Below are positions 50,689 to 59,143 of a stretch of 64,000 nucleotides of DNA, in pieces. This stretch comes from JANPLD01 sp964445765. GTDB taxonomy: Bacteria; Pseudomonadota; Alphaproteobacteria; Rickettsiales; UBA8987. The notes beneath the pieces were generated by a model, which saw nothing but the letters and a program-made list of their open reading frames with translations, searched no databases and was not told where the DNA came from. Where the stretch lies: assembly GCA_964445765.1 (NCBI GenBank), contig CAYULD010000001.1, positions 620,001 through 684,000 on the forward strand, in the 5' to 3' direction. The position numbers and the translations under genes were made by a program. Within the stretch, counting starts at the first letter, position 1, and each line of letters begins with the position of its first letter.

Positions 50689-51360
50689 TTAATTTCTTTG
50701 CATTTTTTGATCACAATTAACTTTATCACCTGATGCATCAACAGCATTCGGGTTGCAGATTGTCATATATTCTATATTATAGTTAGAATCAGTGCCAAAA
50801 GAAATCTTCCAGCTTATGCCATTTCCATCTTTTACATTTCCTTTCATATCATAAGTTCCACCCAGAAATGTTTCTAGGCCTTGTTTAATATGATCTAAAG
50901 TTCCTGCATCTAAACTTTCTTGGGTAAAATTTTGTGATTCGCCATTTTCATCAACAATTTCTAGGCTAAATTTATGGGTGTTTGCATCATACTTAATTTT
51001 TGCTTGAGTTTTTGTTCCTTCTGGATTTCTTCCATTTACAAAATAATTTTCAAATTCCTCTTTGGTAACTTTTTTGGCATTTAGATCAATAAAACCTTCT
51101 TCTAAACTGCCATTTTTTATTGAGGCAATATAATAATAATCTTTATCACCAATTGTGAATTGAATTGGAAGCTCACCATAATTTATATCTTTACCCTTTG
51201 TATTAGCGGTTTTGATTGCAGCTAAAACTAAACCACCAAATGCTCCACCAAGTTTTTCTTGATAATTTTGATTTGTGAAATCATTTTGATTTGCAACAAA
51301 ACCTTCAACCGCTTCATTAAATTGATTATTATTAAAAACTTCTTTTAATTTAATACTCAT
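50689..51360 (-). CDS. Unassigned protein
   Basis: A 223-residue soluble protein with a strong AAGGAG eight bases before the ATG, so it is surely translated. The first 60 residues are helical and Asn/Gln-rich; the rest looks beta-rich (IQFTIGDKDYYYIASIKNG; ISWKISFGTDSNYNIEYMTI). Two cysteines lie near the C-terminus (CNPNAVDASGDKVNC). There is no signal peptide. It is just upstream of the 1112-residue envelope protein on the same strand (27 bases apart), so the two may be co-transcribed. Function unknown. Confidence 0.7.
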   Translation of the reverse strand: MSIKLKEVFNNNQFNEAVEGFVANQNDFTNQNYQEKLGGAFGGLVLAAIKTANTKGKDINYGELPIQFTIGDKDYYYIASIKNGSLEEGFIDLNAKKVTKEEFENYFVNGRNPEGTKTQAKIKYDANTHKFSLEIVDENGESQNFTQESLDAGTLDHIKQGLETFLGGTYDMKGNVKDGNGISWKISFGTDSNYNIEYMTICNPNAVDASGDKVNCDQKMQRN

Positions 51361-51483
51361 AAATCTCCTTTTTAATTTATTGTTAAATATAACATTTAAT
51401 AAAAAATGTAATCTTTATGTAACAAGTATATATTAATAAATCGTTAACAAAATAAAGATATTAATAATTATTATCAAAATATA

Positions 51484-51510
51484 TTGACAAGGCAAGAGTT
51501 TATTTATAAT
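51484..51510 (+). promoter_or_regulatory. Promoter of the Fur-box gene pair
   Basis: A perfect TTGACA (51484-51489) and perfect TATAAT (51505-51510) with a short 15-base spacer. The short spacing suggests a weak basal promoter or one that depends on a regulator. Confidence 0.5.
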
Positions 51511-51523
51511 GATAATCATTATT
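51505..51523 (+). promoter_or_regulatory. Fur box
   Basis: Seventeen of 19 positions match the classical Fur site GATAATGATAATCATTATC; only the two outermost bases differ. It overlaps the -10 box, the typical place for iron-dependent repression. It faces the 51574-52196 gene pair and is also 135 bases upstream of the divergent gene ending at 51360. Confidence 0.75.
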
Positions 51524-51573
51524 ATCTCCAAGGTTTAGTAATTATTAAAAGAAATAACTATAAGATTTAATTT

Positions 51574-51960
51574 ATGAATCCTCCATTAAAATTATATATT
51601 AAGAAATGTTGTCTTATAAAAATTTTTAGAAAATCTGTAATTAATAATGATGATTTATATGCTTATTTATTCATTCCCTACACTAATGAGTTGGGTGATT
51701 TATATATTGCTTATCTTGAAGCTCCGAAATCGGTTTTAATGCAATATTTTATTAATCCAAAAAATGAAATCGTTGAATTGCTTGAGTTTTCAAAATTACT
51801 TCACTTTGAGCCAGCAAAATATATCTCTGAGGATAGAATGGAAGAAATCAAAGGCTTTTATAGCAAGGCTAAAAATTATTCCAACATATTCCCTATAAAA
51901 TTTAGAAATGCCAGTAATGATAATTATAGCTTAAGAGAATTATCTAATAATATTTTATAA
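51574..51960 (+). CDS. Unassigned protein behind a Fur box
   Basis: A 128-residue protein with a basic, cysteine-containing N-terminus (LYIKKCCLIKIFRKS), then a mixed segment (DLYAYLFIPYTNELGDLYIAYLEAPKSVLMQYF) and a charged helical end. No signal peptide or known domain is visible. It is the first gene after a Fur box and promoter, and the 77-residue paralogue gene follows two bases after its stop, so both are probably made when iron is scarce. The frame is intact and its codons match the neighbours. Confidence 0.65.
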   Translation: MNPPLKLYIKKCCLIKIFRKSVINNDDLYAYLFIPYTNELGDLYIAYLEAPKSVLMQYFINPKNEIVELLEFSKLLHFEPAKYISEDRMEEIKGFYSKAKNYSNIFPIKFRNASNDNYSLRELSNNIL

Positions 51961-51962
51961 AA

Positions 51963-52196
51963 ATGCAGGTGGCAAAACAAAGAAAGTTAGAAATTTTTTT
52001 AGATAAGCATACGCCGTTATTTATAAAAAATTTATTAAGTAAATTTTTAGCTTGCCTTCCAATAAAAATTCGCAGTTGGATTTTAAGAAATAAAATGAAA
52101 ACTATTTACGGTTATTTTATAATTCGTGGTTTGTTTTTAAGGCCTTCAATGTGGGCCTTATATGCTTTAATTTGGGGATATTTAATCCAGAGTTAA
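51963..52196 (+). CDS. Small protein with RGLFLRPSMWA motif (paralogue 2)
   Basis: A 77-residue protein of the same length and layout as the one at 16264-16497. They align without gaps over WILxN and the identical block RGLFLRPSMWA followed by xYA. The N-terminal half is basic and amphipathic; the C-terminal half is hydrophobic. It is co-transcribed with the 128-residue gene from a Fur-box promoter, which suggests a role in iron limitation for this copy. Its last 15 bases overlap the end of the convergent gene. Confidence 0.75.
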   Translation: MQVAKQRKLEIFLDKHTPLFIKNLLSKFLACLPIKIRSWILRNKMKTIYGYFIIRGLFLRPSMWALYALIWGYLIQS

Positions 52197-53054
52197 ATCT
52201 ATCGGTTTTTTATCCAAATTTTCTTTTAATTTTTCCACAGGTTTCAGGGTATTAGATGATTTATTTGGGGCAACATTTTCTATAGGCTTAGCTTGGGTTT
52301 TAGCCTTAATTTTATTATTTATGCTTGGCTTTGCCTCATTAGTTTTAATTTCAGGTTTAGCAATTAATTTAGGCTGGTTTTGATTAGCCTGTAAAACTGG
52401 CTTTGCCATTGATTTTGGCTTTTCTGAAATATTATTATTCTGTGCTACTGGTTTTGGCAAATCTTTATCAATTAGGTTTATAACTTTGCCATTTTTCTTA
52501 GCAATTTCTTCAAGTAATATATTTTTTTCAGCTTTTTCTATATTAGTTTTTAACTCACTAATATTGCTATCTTTTGCTTGATTTACAATATTTTGTGAAG
52601 GCATATCTATTGCTTTATGAATAATTTTATAATCAATATAAAATTCAGTTTCTTCAGATTTTATGATAATTTTACTATCAGGAACGGCATTTTCCTTAAA
52701 TACTGAATCAAAAGGTAAATAGAGTAAATAGCCAGATGGAGTTTTTAGAGCAGTGCCATTTTTTTTATCAATATTATTTTCAATGTGATTAACAAAATCC
52801 TGAATTTTTTTGTATTCAGGGTTTTCATACATTTTATCAAAGGCTTCCTGCACTTTTTGATTAATTCTTGCTTGCGATATTTCTTCTGGAGTTTCTTCTG
52901 CACTATCATCACTATTCAGCCTGTTTTTTAGGTCATTGGAATAGGTTTCATACAATACAAAAATTAGAAAAATAAAGGCGGTTATTTTGAATAATTTTTG
53001 AGCATAATCTGCTGGAAGTGGCTGGCTTTTTTGAGATTTTTTGCGAAAAAACAT
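52182..53054 (-). CDS. Membrane-anchored protein with Lys/Pro-rich tail
   Basis: A 290-residue protein with a basic cytoplasmic N-terminus, one membrane segment (about 23-40, LFKITAFIFLIFVLYETY) and a periplasmic part. After a helical stretch (about 60-95) comes a small beta-rich region (GYLLYLPFDSVFKENAVPDSKIIIKSEETEFYIDYKII) and a long disordered tail rich in K, P, N and A (about 195-290, with repeated AKP/KPI elements). It resembles linker-type envelope proteins, but I cannot assign a family. It follows the degenerate GGDEF gene by six bases on the same strand. Confidence 0.65.
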   Translation of the reverse strand: MFFRKKSQKSQPLPADYAQKLFKITAFIFLIFVLYETYSNDLKNRLNSDDSAEETPEEISQARINQKVQEAFDKMYENPEYKKIQDFVNHIENNIDKKNGTALKTPSGYLLYLPFDSVFKENAVPDSKIIIKSEETEFYIDYKIIHKAIDMPSQNIVNQAKDSNISELKTNIEKAEKNILLEEIAKKNGKVINLIDKDLPKPVAQNNNISEKPKSMAKPVLQANQNQPKLIAKPEIKTNEAKPSINNKIKAKTQAKPIENVAPNKSSNTLKPVEKLKENLDKKPIDLTLD

Positions 53055-53060
53055 TTATTA

Positions 53061-53933
53061 CTAATTTTTATTTATAGTCATTTTCACTGGTGATGCTTTA
53101 ACATATTCAATAACATCATTAGCTTTAAGCCCTAAATCAATTCTTTCATAGCGAGCATTAATAGATATACCATATTTGAATAAATCTGCAAGTTTCAGGT
53201 TAGATTCTAAGCGTTTAAGCGGATAAACAACTTCATCTTCAAAAGTTCTAAGCATTGCAATGGCAAATTTGCCAATTCCAAGATAAGCCACAATATCACG
53301 AGTTCTAAAATTATTGCGAATTACTTCAGAAATTTTGGTGATAATCTCATCAGATTTATCTTTACCTTCACTTTTTCTGATAGATGGGAAGCCCTCAACT
53401 GATAAAACTAACAACACAGATTCCACCCTTATTTCAAACATATAATCCATAATTTCATCAAGGGTGTGAATGAAAACTTCATTGCTGATAAGCCCAGTTT
53501 GCTCATCATAAGCAATTTTACTATTTGATAAATCTTGTAAAATATTTTTGATTTTATCTCGTAAGAAATATTTTTTCTCAAGAATTACATTAAAATGTTG
53601 TTTTTCTTCGGTGGAAATATCTCGCTCAGAAAAAGCGTTCATATTAATAATTTCACCTTTAACATTTTTTATTTTGAAGGTGATGATGTGGCTTAAAATA
53701 TCTTTAATGTCATTACCATCAAAGTTGAAATCAAGATTTTCATCAAAAATTTCTTTTATATCATCTGGCAGAAGGGTTCTAAAATCTTTACCTATAAGTG
53801 CATCTTCATCATAGCCAAAATAATCGCCGCCCCTTCTTTCATCAACTGATTTCCTGAATTGCGTAATTTTGAGAGATTTTTCAGGGTTATTTTGTTCAAT
53901 AACAAATTTAAGATTTCCCTTTCTTAGATACAT
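53061..53933 (-). CDS. PAS-GGDEF protein with degenerate GGDEF
   Basis: A 290-residue protein. Residues about 1-125 resemble a PAS-type sensor domain (GYDEDALIGKDFRTLLPDDIKEIF); about 140-280 have the fold of a GGDEF diguanylate cyclase, with DEQTGLISNEVFIHTLD at its start. The active-site motif GG[D/E]EF has become GIGKF (in YLGIGKFAIAML), losing the acidic residues needed to make c-di-GMP. So it is probably an inactive effector or binding domain. The neighbouring gene encodes an EAL-like domain. Confidence 0.7.
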   Translation of the reverse strand: MYLRKGNLKFVIEQNNPEKSLKITQFRKSVDERRGGDYFGYDEDALIGKDFRTLLPDDIKEIFDENLDFNFDGNDIKDILSHIITFKIKNVKGEIINMNAFSERDISTEEKQHFNVILEKKYFLRDKIKNILQDLSNSKIAYDEQTGLISNEVFIHTLDEIMDYMFEIRVESVLLVLSVEGFPSIRKSEGKDKSDEIITKISEVIRNNFRTRDIVAYLGIGKFAIAMLRTFEDEVVYPLKRLESNLKLADLFKYGISINARYERIDLGLKANDVIEYVKASPVKMTINKN

Positions 53934-53981
53934 TAATTTATGTTTTTATTAATTAATTTAGTATTATGCTTAGGTATGATT

Positions 53982-54049
53982 TGTCATCCTGACCCTAGAG
54001 CGAAGCGAAGGGGAAGGATCTTAGATGTTTCGCTACGCTCAACATGACA
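53982..54049. repeat. Dispersed palindromic repeat, copy 5
   Basis: TGTCATCCTGACCCTAGAGCGA ... CGCTACGCTCAACATGACA is the family seen at 21806, here with a small insertion in the left arm. A CCCTAA-type tract follows at 54054-54084. Confidence 0.75.
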
Positions 54050-54053
54050 TACT

Positions 54054-54084
54054 TCACCCCTAAACCCAAACCCCTAACCCCTAA
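54054..54084. repeat. Telomere-like CCCTAA tract
   Basis: Four imperfect CCCCTAA/CCCAAA units ending inside the stop-codon end of the EAL-like gene. Confidence 0.6.
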
Positions 54085-55298
54085 TTTATCACCATACTCT
54101 GTGGATTAAGTAACCTATCAGGATATCTGCCTTGAAACAAGCTAATACCTAACGCGTGGCCATATTCTATAGCGTGAATATCATCACAGCGACATAAAAT
54201 CAACCTATTAGCACCTGATTCCGCAATGGCATCTCTCAGTGGTTGATTTTCTTTTTTAGAGAATAAATCCCCCTTAACATCGGCGTTCCATTGAAGTTTT
54301 ACAAGGTCAAAACCTAATTTTTTTCTGCTTAAATGTAAAAAACTTTCATTATTAAGCCCATCTAAACAGAGCTTTTGATTTCTCGCTTGCGATAAATCTT
54401 TTACTTTTTGAAAAGAATAAATATCAGAAAGCACATCACTTGCCGTAACCTCTAAAACTATTTGAATTTTGAAATCTTTAGCAATTTCACTGAATTCATA
54501 AAAATCTTTTGATAAAATCGTGCTTAAATTTAAGTTTAAGCTAATTGGCATATAAAGAAAATTCTCTGGATTAGTGCTAACAATTTCAAGCACTTTTTCA
54601 TCAAGTTTTTCTGTCAAAAAATAAAATAGCCATTTATCAGAAGTAAGCCTGAAATTTGTATCCAGCATTTTTTGTAAAAATGGAATATTGATATAAATCT
54701 CATTAAATAATGGCTTTGGAATTGGGTTTATCAAATCTTTAATAGAGCAAACTGGCTGCCTTCTAATTGCTGCATCTAGCTTGGTTTCTGAAATTTCTTT
54801 TTCAACATCAGGCAAAAGTTTAATTGCTGGTTGTTTGATAGAATTTTCTTCTTGCAGGGAAATTGAATCTTTGCCAAGCTCCCTCTGCATCACCTCAGAC
54901 ATCAACCTTGCAGAAAGTGTTGAAAATTGTTGCCATTGAAAATTGAGATCATAAGTTTCACAAAATTCTTTATTCTCTCTGCCATCTGGGTGGTTTGAAA
55001 GTGGGTCATCAAAAAATAAATATCTGAGCTGAAATATTGCCTTATTTAGCAATAATTTATCTGTGCCACGATAAAGTAAAAACACATCAAGATTAGGAAG
55101 CCTAACAATTTCGCCAACTTCCTCACGAAAAATATCATTTAGAATATTAACCGCAATTTTGATATGAAACTCATTTTTATAAGTTTCTGTAAGCCTGCTT
55201 AACCTAAAGTGAACGGCGTAATTATCCGCTTGCGAATGGCGACTTGTATTAGCAAAATCTACTAATTTTGCCTCTGGATTGTTAGTAATAATCCTCAT
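54081..55298 (-). CDS. Degenerate EAL-domain protein
   Basis: A 405-residue protein. The C-terminal ~200 residues follow the EAL phosphodiesterase pattern: MPISLNLNLSTILSKDFYEF, IQIVLEVTASDV, FDLVKLQWN and the terminal GHALGISLFQGRYPDRL (family GxxxxQGY). The EAL signature and several metal-binding acidic residues are missing, so c-di-GMP hydrolysis is unlikely. The N-terminal ~200 residues, with YAVHFRLSRLTETYKNEFHIKIA, are unassigned. With the degenerate GGDEF protein next door it may bind the nucleotide, or have lost that role. The ATG is at 55298. Confidence 0.65.
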   Translation of the reverse strand: MRIITNNPEAKLVDFANTSRHSQADNYAVHFRLSRLTETYKNEFHIKIAVNILNDIFREEVGEIVRLPNLDVFLLYRGTDKLLLNKAIFQLRYLFFDDPLSNHPDGRENKEFCETYDLNFQWQQFSTLSARLMSEVMQRELGKDSISLQEENSIKQPAIKLLPDVEKEISETKLDAAIRRQPVCSIKDLINPIPKPLFNEIYINIPFLQKMLDTNFRLTSDKWLFYFLTEKLDEKVLEIVSTNPENFLYMPISLNLNLSTILSKDFYEFSEIAKDFKIQIVLEVTASDVLSDIYSFQKVKDLSQARNQKLCLDGLNNESFLHLSRKKLGFDLVKLQWNADVKGDLFSKKENQPLRDAIAESGANRLILCRCDDIHAIEYGHALGISLFQGRYPDRLLNPQSMVIN

Positions 55299-55406
55299 AC
55301 ATCAATAGGTTAGATAATCTACAAATTACTATTAGTAAATAAAACTTGATTTATTTTGCAATAAATATATATCTCACAGCCTATAAATTAAGCAAGGTAA
55401 TTTAAT

Positions 55407-55574
55407 ATGGCTAAGAAAAACACAGTTATAGTTAGAATGGAAAGCACAGCCGGCACTGGCTATTACAAAGTTGCAAAGAAAAATCCTAAAAAACAACAAG
55501 GTAAACTTGAATTTAATAAGTTTGATCCTGTTGCTAGAAAACATGTTAAATTTGTTGAGAAAAAATACAAATAA
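55407..55574 (+). CDS. rpmG: 50S ribosomal protein L33
   Basis: A 55-residue protein beginning MAKKNTVIVRMESTAGTGYYKV, with KKNPKKQQGKLEFNKFDPVARKHVKFVEKKYK to the end. This is the C-minus (zinc-free) form of L33 common in proteobacteria. AAGG lies just upstream of the ATG, and a strong terminator follows. Confidence 0.95.
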   Translation: MAKKNTVIVRMESTAGTGYYKVAKKNPKKQQGKLEFNKFDPVARKHVKFVEKKYK

Positions 55575-55599
55575 TTTTTTTTATTAAAGTTTTTTTATT

Positions 55600-55627
55600 A
55601 AGCCAACTTTTTAGTTGGCTTTTTTTT
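55600..55627 (+). terminator. Terminator of rpmG
   Basis: AAGCCAACT, loop TTTT, AGTTGGCTT, then a long T run, 26 bases past the rpmG stop. Confidence 0.9.
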
Positions 55628-55681
55628 GCTTATTAAATAGTGTGATAATAAATATCAGCAAATAATTTTATTGAAAATTAA

Positions 55682-56845
55682 ATGTATAGAAAAATTCTTA
55701 AAGAGCAATCTGGGTTATTAGATTTGCCAATCATTGTTGCTGATGATAGTGAAATTAGCAGAAAAATTTGCGAAAAATATCTGCAGGAAGCCGGCTTTAG
55801 GAATATTTATTTCGCAAAAGATGGTGAAGAAGCACTTGAGCTTGTTACTTTACATCAACCAAGAATTTTAATTTGCGATATTTTTATGCCAAAACTCACA
55901 GGTTTTGAGCTTATAAACAAAATTAGAAGCAACCCTAAAACCGCAGATATTGCAATATTAGTTCACACCGCCACTAGTAATAGTAAAGATGTTAATGAGG
56001 CTTTTATCAAAGGTGCAAATGATGTTATTTTGAAGCCAGTGCAGAAAGAAGAATTTCTTTCAAGATGTGCTTTGCATCTTGAAAACTCAACCTATCGCAA
56101 AAGAATTAAAGAGGAATTAGAAAAAGCAAAGTTTTTACAGGCTTCAATTATTCCTAACTCTGAAAAACTTATACAAATTAAAGAAAAAACTGGCATAGAA
56201 ACAGGTTTTATTTTTCAACCTAGCTCAGAATTAGGCGGGGATTTCTGGTCAATTAAATTATTAGCGGAAGATAAAATTGCAATTTATTGCGTTGATTTAA
56301 CCGGTCACGGCATTGCCTCTGCAATGAATACTTTTAGAGTTCACAGCCTTATTGAAGAAAACCTAAAAACTGATGTGAACATCAAAGAGTTTATGCAGAA
56401 AATAAATTCTGTATTATGCGATATTATGCCGCTTGGGCAATATGCAACAATGTTTTTTGGCGTGATTGATATTAAGAAAAATATTTTATCTTATACAAAT
56501 GCTGGTGTGCCTTATCCAATTCTTTGTAAGGCAAATGGTGATGTTTCTACCTTAGTTATTAATGCACTGCCAGTTGGTGCAAGCAGTGAAGCTGAATATG
56601 AAGTTAAATCTACCAACTTTTCAAAAGGCGATGTTTTGCTTGTGTTTAGTGATGCATTAAATGAAACAACAAACCAACAAGGGGAATTTTTCTCAGAAGA
56701 TAAAATCAGTAAAACTTTATCAAAAATTTGTAATAATCCTGCACAAGAAATTACTGATTTATTATTTTCAAGATTTTCAAATTATGTTGGCAAAACCAAT
56801 TTTGATGATGATTTAACAATCAATATTTATAAAAGAATTAGCTAA
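55682..56845 (+). CDS. Response regulator with PP2C (RsbU-type) phosphatase output
   Basis: A 387-residue two-domain signalling protein. Residues about 15-130 are a receiver domain: acidic pair Asp21/Asp22, phosphoacceptor Asp66 in ICDIFMPK, a Thr in HTATS and the Lys of LKPVQ. After a helical linker, about 180-387 form a SpoIIE/PP2C serine/threonine phosphatase (SSELGGDFWS; VDLTGHGIASAMNTF; GVPYPIL; FDDDLTINI), with metal-binding Asp kept. It would turn a histidine-kinase signal into dephosphorylation, often of an anti-sigma-factor antagonist. No kinase or antagonist gene is adjacent. Confidence 0.9.
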   Translation: MYRKILKEQSGLLDLPIIVADDSEISRKICEKYLQEAGFRNIYFAKDGEEALELVTLHQPRILICDIFMPKLTGFELINKIRSNPKTADIAILVHTATSNSKDVNEAFIKGANDVILKPVQKEEFLSRCALHLENSTYRKRIKEELEKAKFLQASIIPNSEKLIQIKEKTGIETGFIFQPSSELGGDFWSIKLLAEDKIAIYCVDLTGHGIASAMNTFRVHSLIEENLKTDVNIKEFMQKINSVLCDIMPLGQYATMFFGVIDIKKNILSYTNAGVPYPILCKANGDVSTLVINALPVGASSEAEYEVKSTNFSKGDVLLVFSDALNETTNQQGEFFSEDKISKTLSKICNNPAQEITDLLFSRFSNYVGKTNFDDDLTINIYKRIS

Positions 56846-57902
56846 TTTCTGAGAGTTTTATTTCTTGCTCTGCGATAATTAAAGCATTTACAATATTATC
56901 AATATCGCCTTCATCTATAATTTTTTCAATATTGAAAATGCTTAAATTCACCCTGTGATCTGTAACCCTATCTTGCGGGAAGTTATAGGTGCGGATTTTT
57001 TCACTTCTATCACCGCTACCAACTTGGCTTTTTCTTGAAGAGGCACGCTCTTCATCAAGTTTTTGGCGTTGGATTTCATAAAGTTTTGATTTAAGCAATT
57101 TCATTGCTTGAGCCTTATTTTTATGCTGAGATTTTTCAGTTTGTTGTGCAACCGCAATACCAGTTGGAATATGCGTTACACGCACCGCAGATTCCGTTTT
57201 GTTCACATGTTGTCCACCTGCACCTTGGGCGCGGAATACATCAATTCTTAAATCCTTTTCATCAATTTGAATATCAACATCTTCCGCTTCTGGAAGCACC
57301 GCCACCGTTGCCGCTGAAGTGTGTATTCTGCCTTGAGTTTCAGTTTTAGGAACTCTTTGCACCCTATGCACACCAGATTCAAACTTTAATTTTGCGAAAA
57401 CCCCTGCACCTGTAACACTGCAAACAATTTCCTTATAGCCACCCATATCACTTTCTGAGGCATCCATAACCTCAAAACGCCAACCTTGCTTTTGTGCATA
57501 TCGCATATACATATTCAGCAAATCACCTGCGAAAATTGCGGCTTCATCACCGCCTGTGCCGGCTCTAATTTCTAAAATAGCGTTTTTCTCGTCAGCAATA
57601 TCTTTTGGAAGCAATGCAATTTTAACCTCTTTTTCAAGCTGAGGAAGATTTTTTTTGGCATTTTGTAATTCTTCTTCCGCAAGCTCTTTAAGCTCATTAT
57701 CATTAAGCATTTCTTCAAGTGCTGGAATTGATTGTGAAAGGCTGAGATATTTTTCAATTAAAGAAACAGTTTCTGACATTGCAGAAAATTCTTTAGAGAG
57801 ATTTGCAAAATCTTTGGATGATAAAGCCTCAGGGTTTAGGAGCTTCTGCCCAACTTCTTTATGCTTATTAACAATAGCTTCTAACTTACTTTCAAACGAC
57901 AT
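56838..57902 (-). CDS. prfA: Peptide chain release factor 1
   Basis: A 354-residue class I release factor for UAA and UAG. The peptidyl-hydrolysis motif GGQ is in RAQGAGGQHVNKTES, and the stop-codon-reading segment is RVPKTETQGRIHTSA (a PxT motif, as in RF1, not the SPF of RF2). The length is typical. Its last eight bases overlap the end of the convergent phosphatase gene. recA lies upstream on the same strand, 38 bases away. Confidence 0.96.
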   Translation of the reverse strand: MSFESKLEAIVNKHKEVGQKLLNPEALSSKDFANLSKEFSAMSETVSLIEKYLSLSQSIPALEEMLNDNELKELAEEELQNAKKNLPQLEKEVKIALLPKDIADEKNAILEIRAGTGGDEAAIFAGDLLNMYMRYAQKQGWRFEVMDASESDMGGYKEIVCSVTGAGVFAKLKFESGVHRVQRVPKTETQGRIHTSAATVAVLPEAEDVDIQIDEKDLRIDVFRAQGAGGQHVNKTESAVRVTHIPTGIAVAQQTEKSQHKNKAQAMKLLKSKLYEIQRQKLDEERASSRKSQVGSGDRSEKIRTYNFPQDRVTDHRVNLSIFNIEKIIDEGDIDNIVNALIIAEQEIKLSEIS

Positions 57903-57940
57903 ATCAAAAAAAATTCATTAGGAAAGTAAAGCTAGATAAA

Positions 57941-58969
57941 CTAAGCTGTGGCTTTTTCAAGCTCTTTATCTTCTTCGCTTGATGTGTTAAAAGATAAGTT
58001 TGATGCACGAACTTTTTTCTCAATTTCTTCTGCAAGTTTTGGATTATCTTTTAAGTATTGTTTTGCGTTTTCTTTACCTTGCCCAATTCTTGTGCCATTA
58101 TATGCAAACCAAGAGCCAGCTTTCTCAATAATTTCAGTGGCAACGCCCATATCAATAACTTCGCCTAAACGAGAAATACCTTCACCATAAATAATTTCAA
58201 AATCAGCTTGCTTGAATGGTGGGGCAACTTTATTTTTAACAACTTTAGCACGCGTTTGGCTGCCAACAACATTTTCCTTATCTTTAATAGTGCCGGTTTT
58301 TCTAATATCAATACGCACTGATGCATAGAATTTTAGAGCATTTCCACCGGTTGTAGTTTCAGGATTACCAAACATTACACCAATTTTTTGGCGAATTTGA
58401 TTAATGAAAATAACTGTACAATTTGTTTTTGAAATAGAGCCAGTAAGTTTTCTGAGGGCTTGGCTCATCAGCCTTGCTTGTGCACCCATTTGGGCATCAC
58501 CCATATCCCCTTCAATTTCAGATTTTGGAACAAGAGCCGCAACGGAATCAACCACGATAACATCCACCGCACCAGAGCGAACTAGCGTATCACAGATTTC
58601 AAGTGCTTGCTCCCCAGTATCAGGTTGAGAGATAATTAAATCATTAATATTAACCCCAAGTTTTTCTGCGTAAACAGGGTCAAGCGCGTGTTCCGCATCT
58701 ATGAAGGCACAAACTCCTTTTTTCTTCTGAGCTTCCGCAACAATATGAAGTGTAAGTGTAGTTTTACCAGAGCTTTCAGGGCCATAAATTTCAATAACCC
58801 TACCCCTAGGCACGCCACCAATTCCAAGTGCCATATCAAGCCCTAAAGAGCCTGTAGAAATAGCTTCCACACTAACTGCTTCTTTATCGCCTAACTTCAT
58901 TATTGAGCCTTTACCGAAAGATTTTTCAATTTGACTAAGTGCAGTTTCAAGAGCTTTTTTCTTATCCAT
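57941..58969 (-). CDS. recA: Recombinase RecA
   Basis: A 342-residue RecA. I start it at the ATG at 58969 (MDKKKALETALSQIEKSFGKG), the standard N-terminus, with AGG seven bases upstream; a frame open to 59011 is not needed. It has Walker A GPESSGKTT, the MAW-region equivalent and Walker B VIVVDSVAAL, loop L2 in NQIRQKIGVMFGNPETTTGGNALKFY, and an acidic C-terminal tail. There is no intein. I saw no alphaproteobacterial LexA site (GTTC-N7-GTTC) in the 174 bases upstream. Confidence 0.97.
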   Translation of the reverse strand: MDKKKALETALSQIEKSFGKGSIMKLGDKEAVSVEAISTGSLGLDMALGIGGVPRGRVIEIYGPESSGKTTLTLHIVAEAQKKKGVCAFIDAEHALDPVYAEKLGVNINDLIISQPDTGEQALEICDTLVRSGAVDVIVVDSVAALVPKSEIEGDMGDAQMGAQARLMSQALRKLTGSISKTNCTVIFINQIRQKIGVMFGNPETTTGGNALKFYASVRIDIRKTGTIKDKENVVGSQTRAKVVKNKVAPPFKQADFEIIYGEGISRLGEVIDMGVATEIIEKAGSWFAYNGTRIGQGKENAKQYLKDNPKLAEEIEKKVRASNLSFNTSSEEDKELEKATA

Positions 58970-59143
58970 AAATAACCTGTGTATGATTTTAATTTCTCTA
59001 TTTTCTAGCACCTTTTTAACTCACTTCCAAGTAAAATAAAAAATATTTTATCAGCACCCCTTCCATAGAAAATTTATTCGTTCCAAAATTATTTTGCAGG
59101 GTTGGAAATTTTTTCAATTCATCAAAACTAATTTTATCTTAAA

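Noticed and set aside
21806..54049. CRISPR array
   Set aside because: Repeats are single, palindromic and thousands of bases apart, with no regular spacers and no cas genes.
58970..59143. LexA site upstream of recA
   Set aside because: No GTTC-N7-GTTC pattern or clear relative of it was found in the intergenic stretch.
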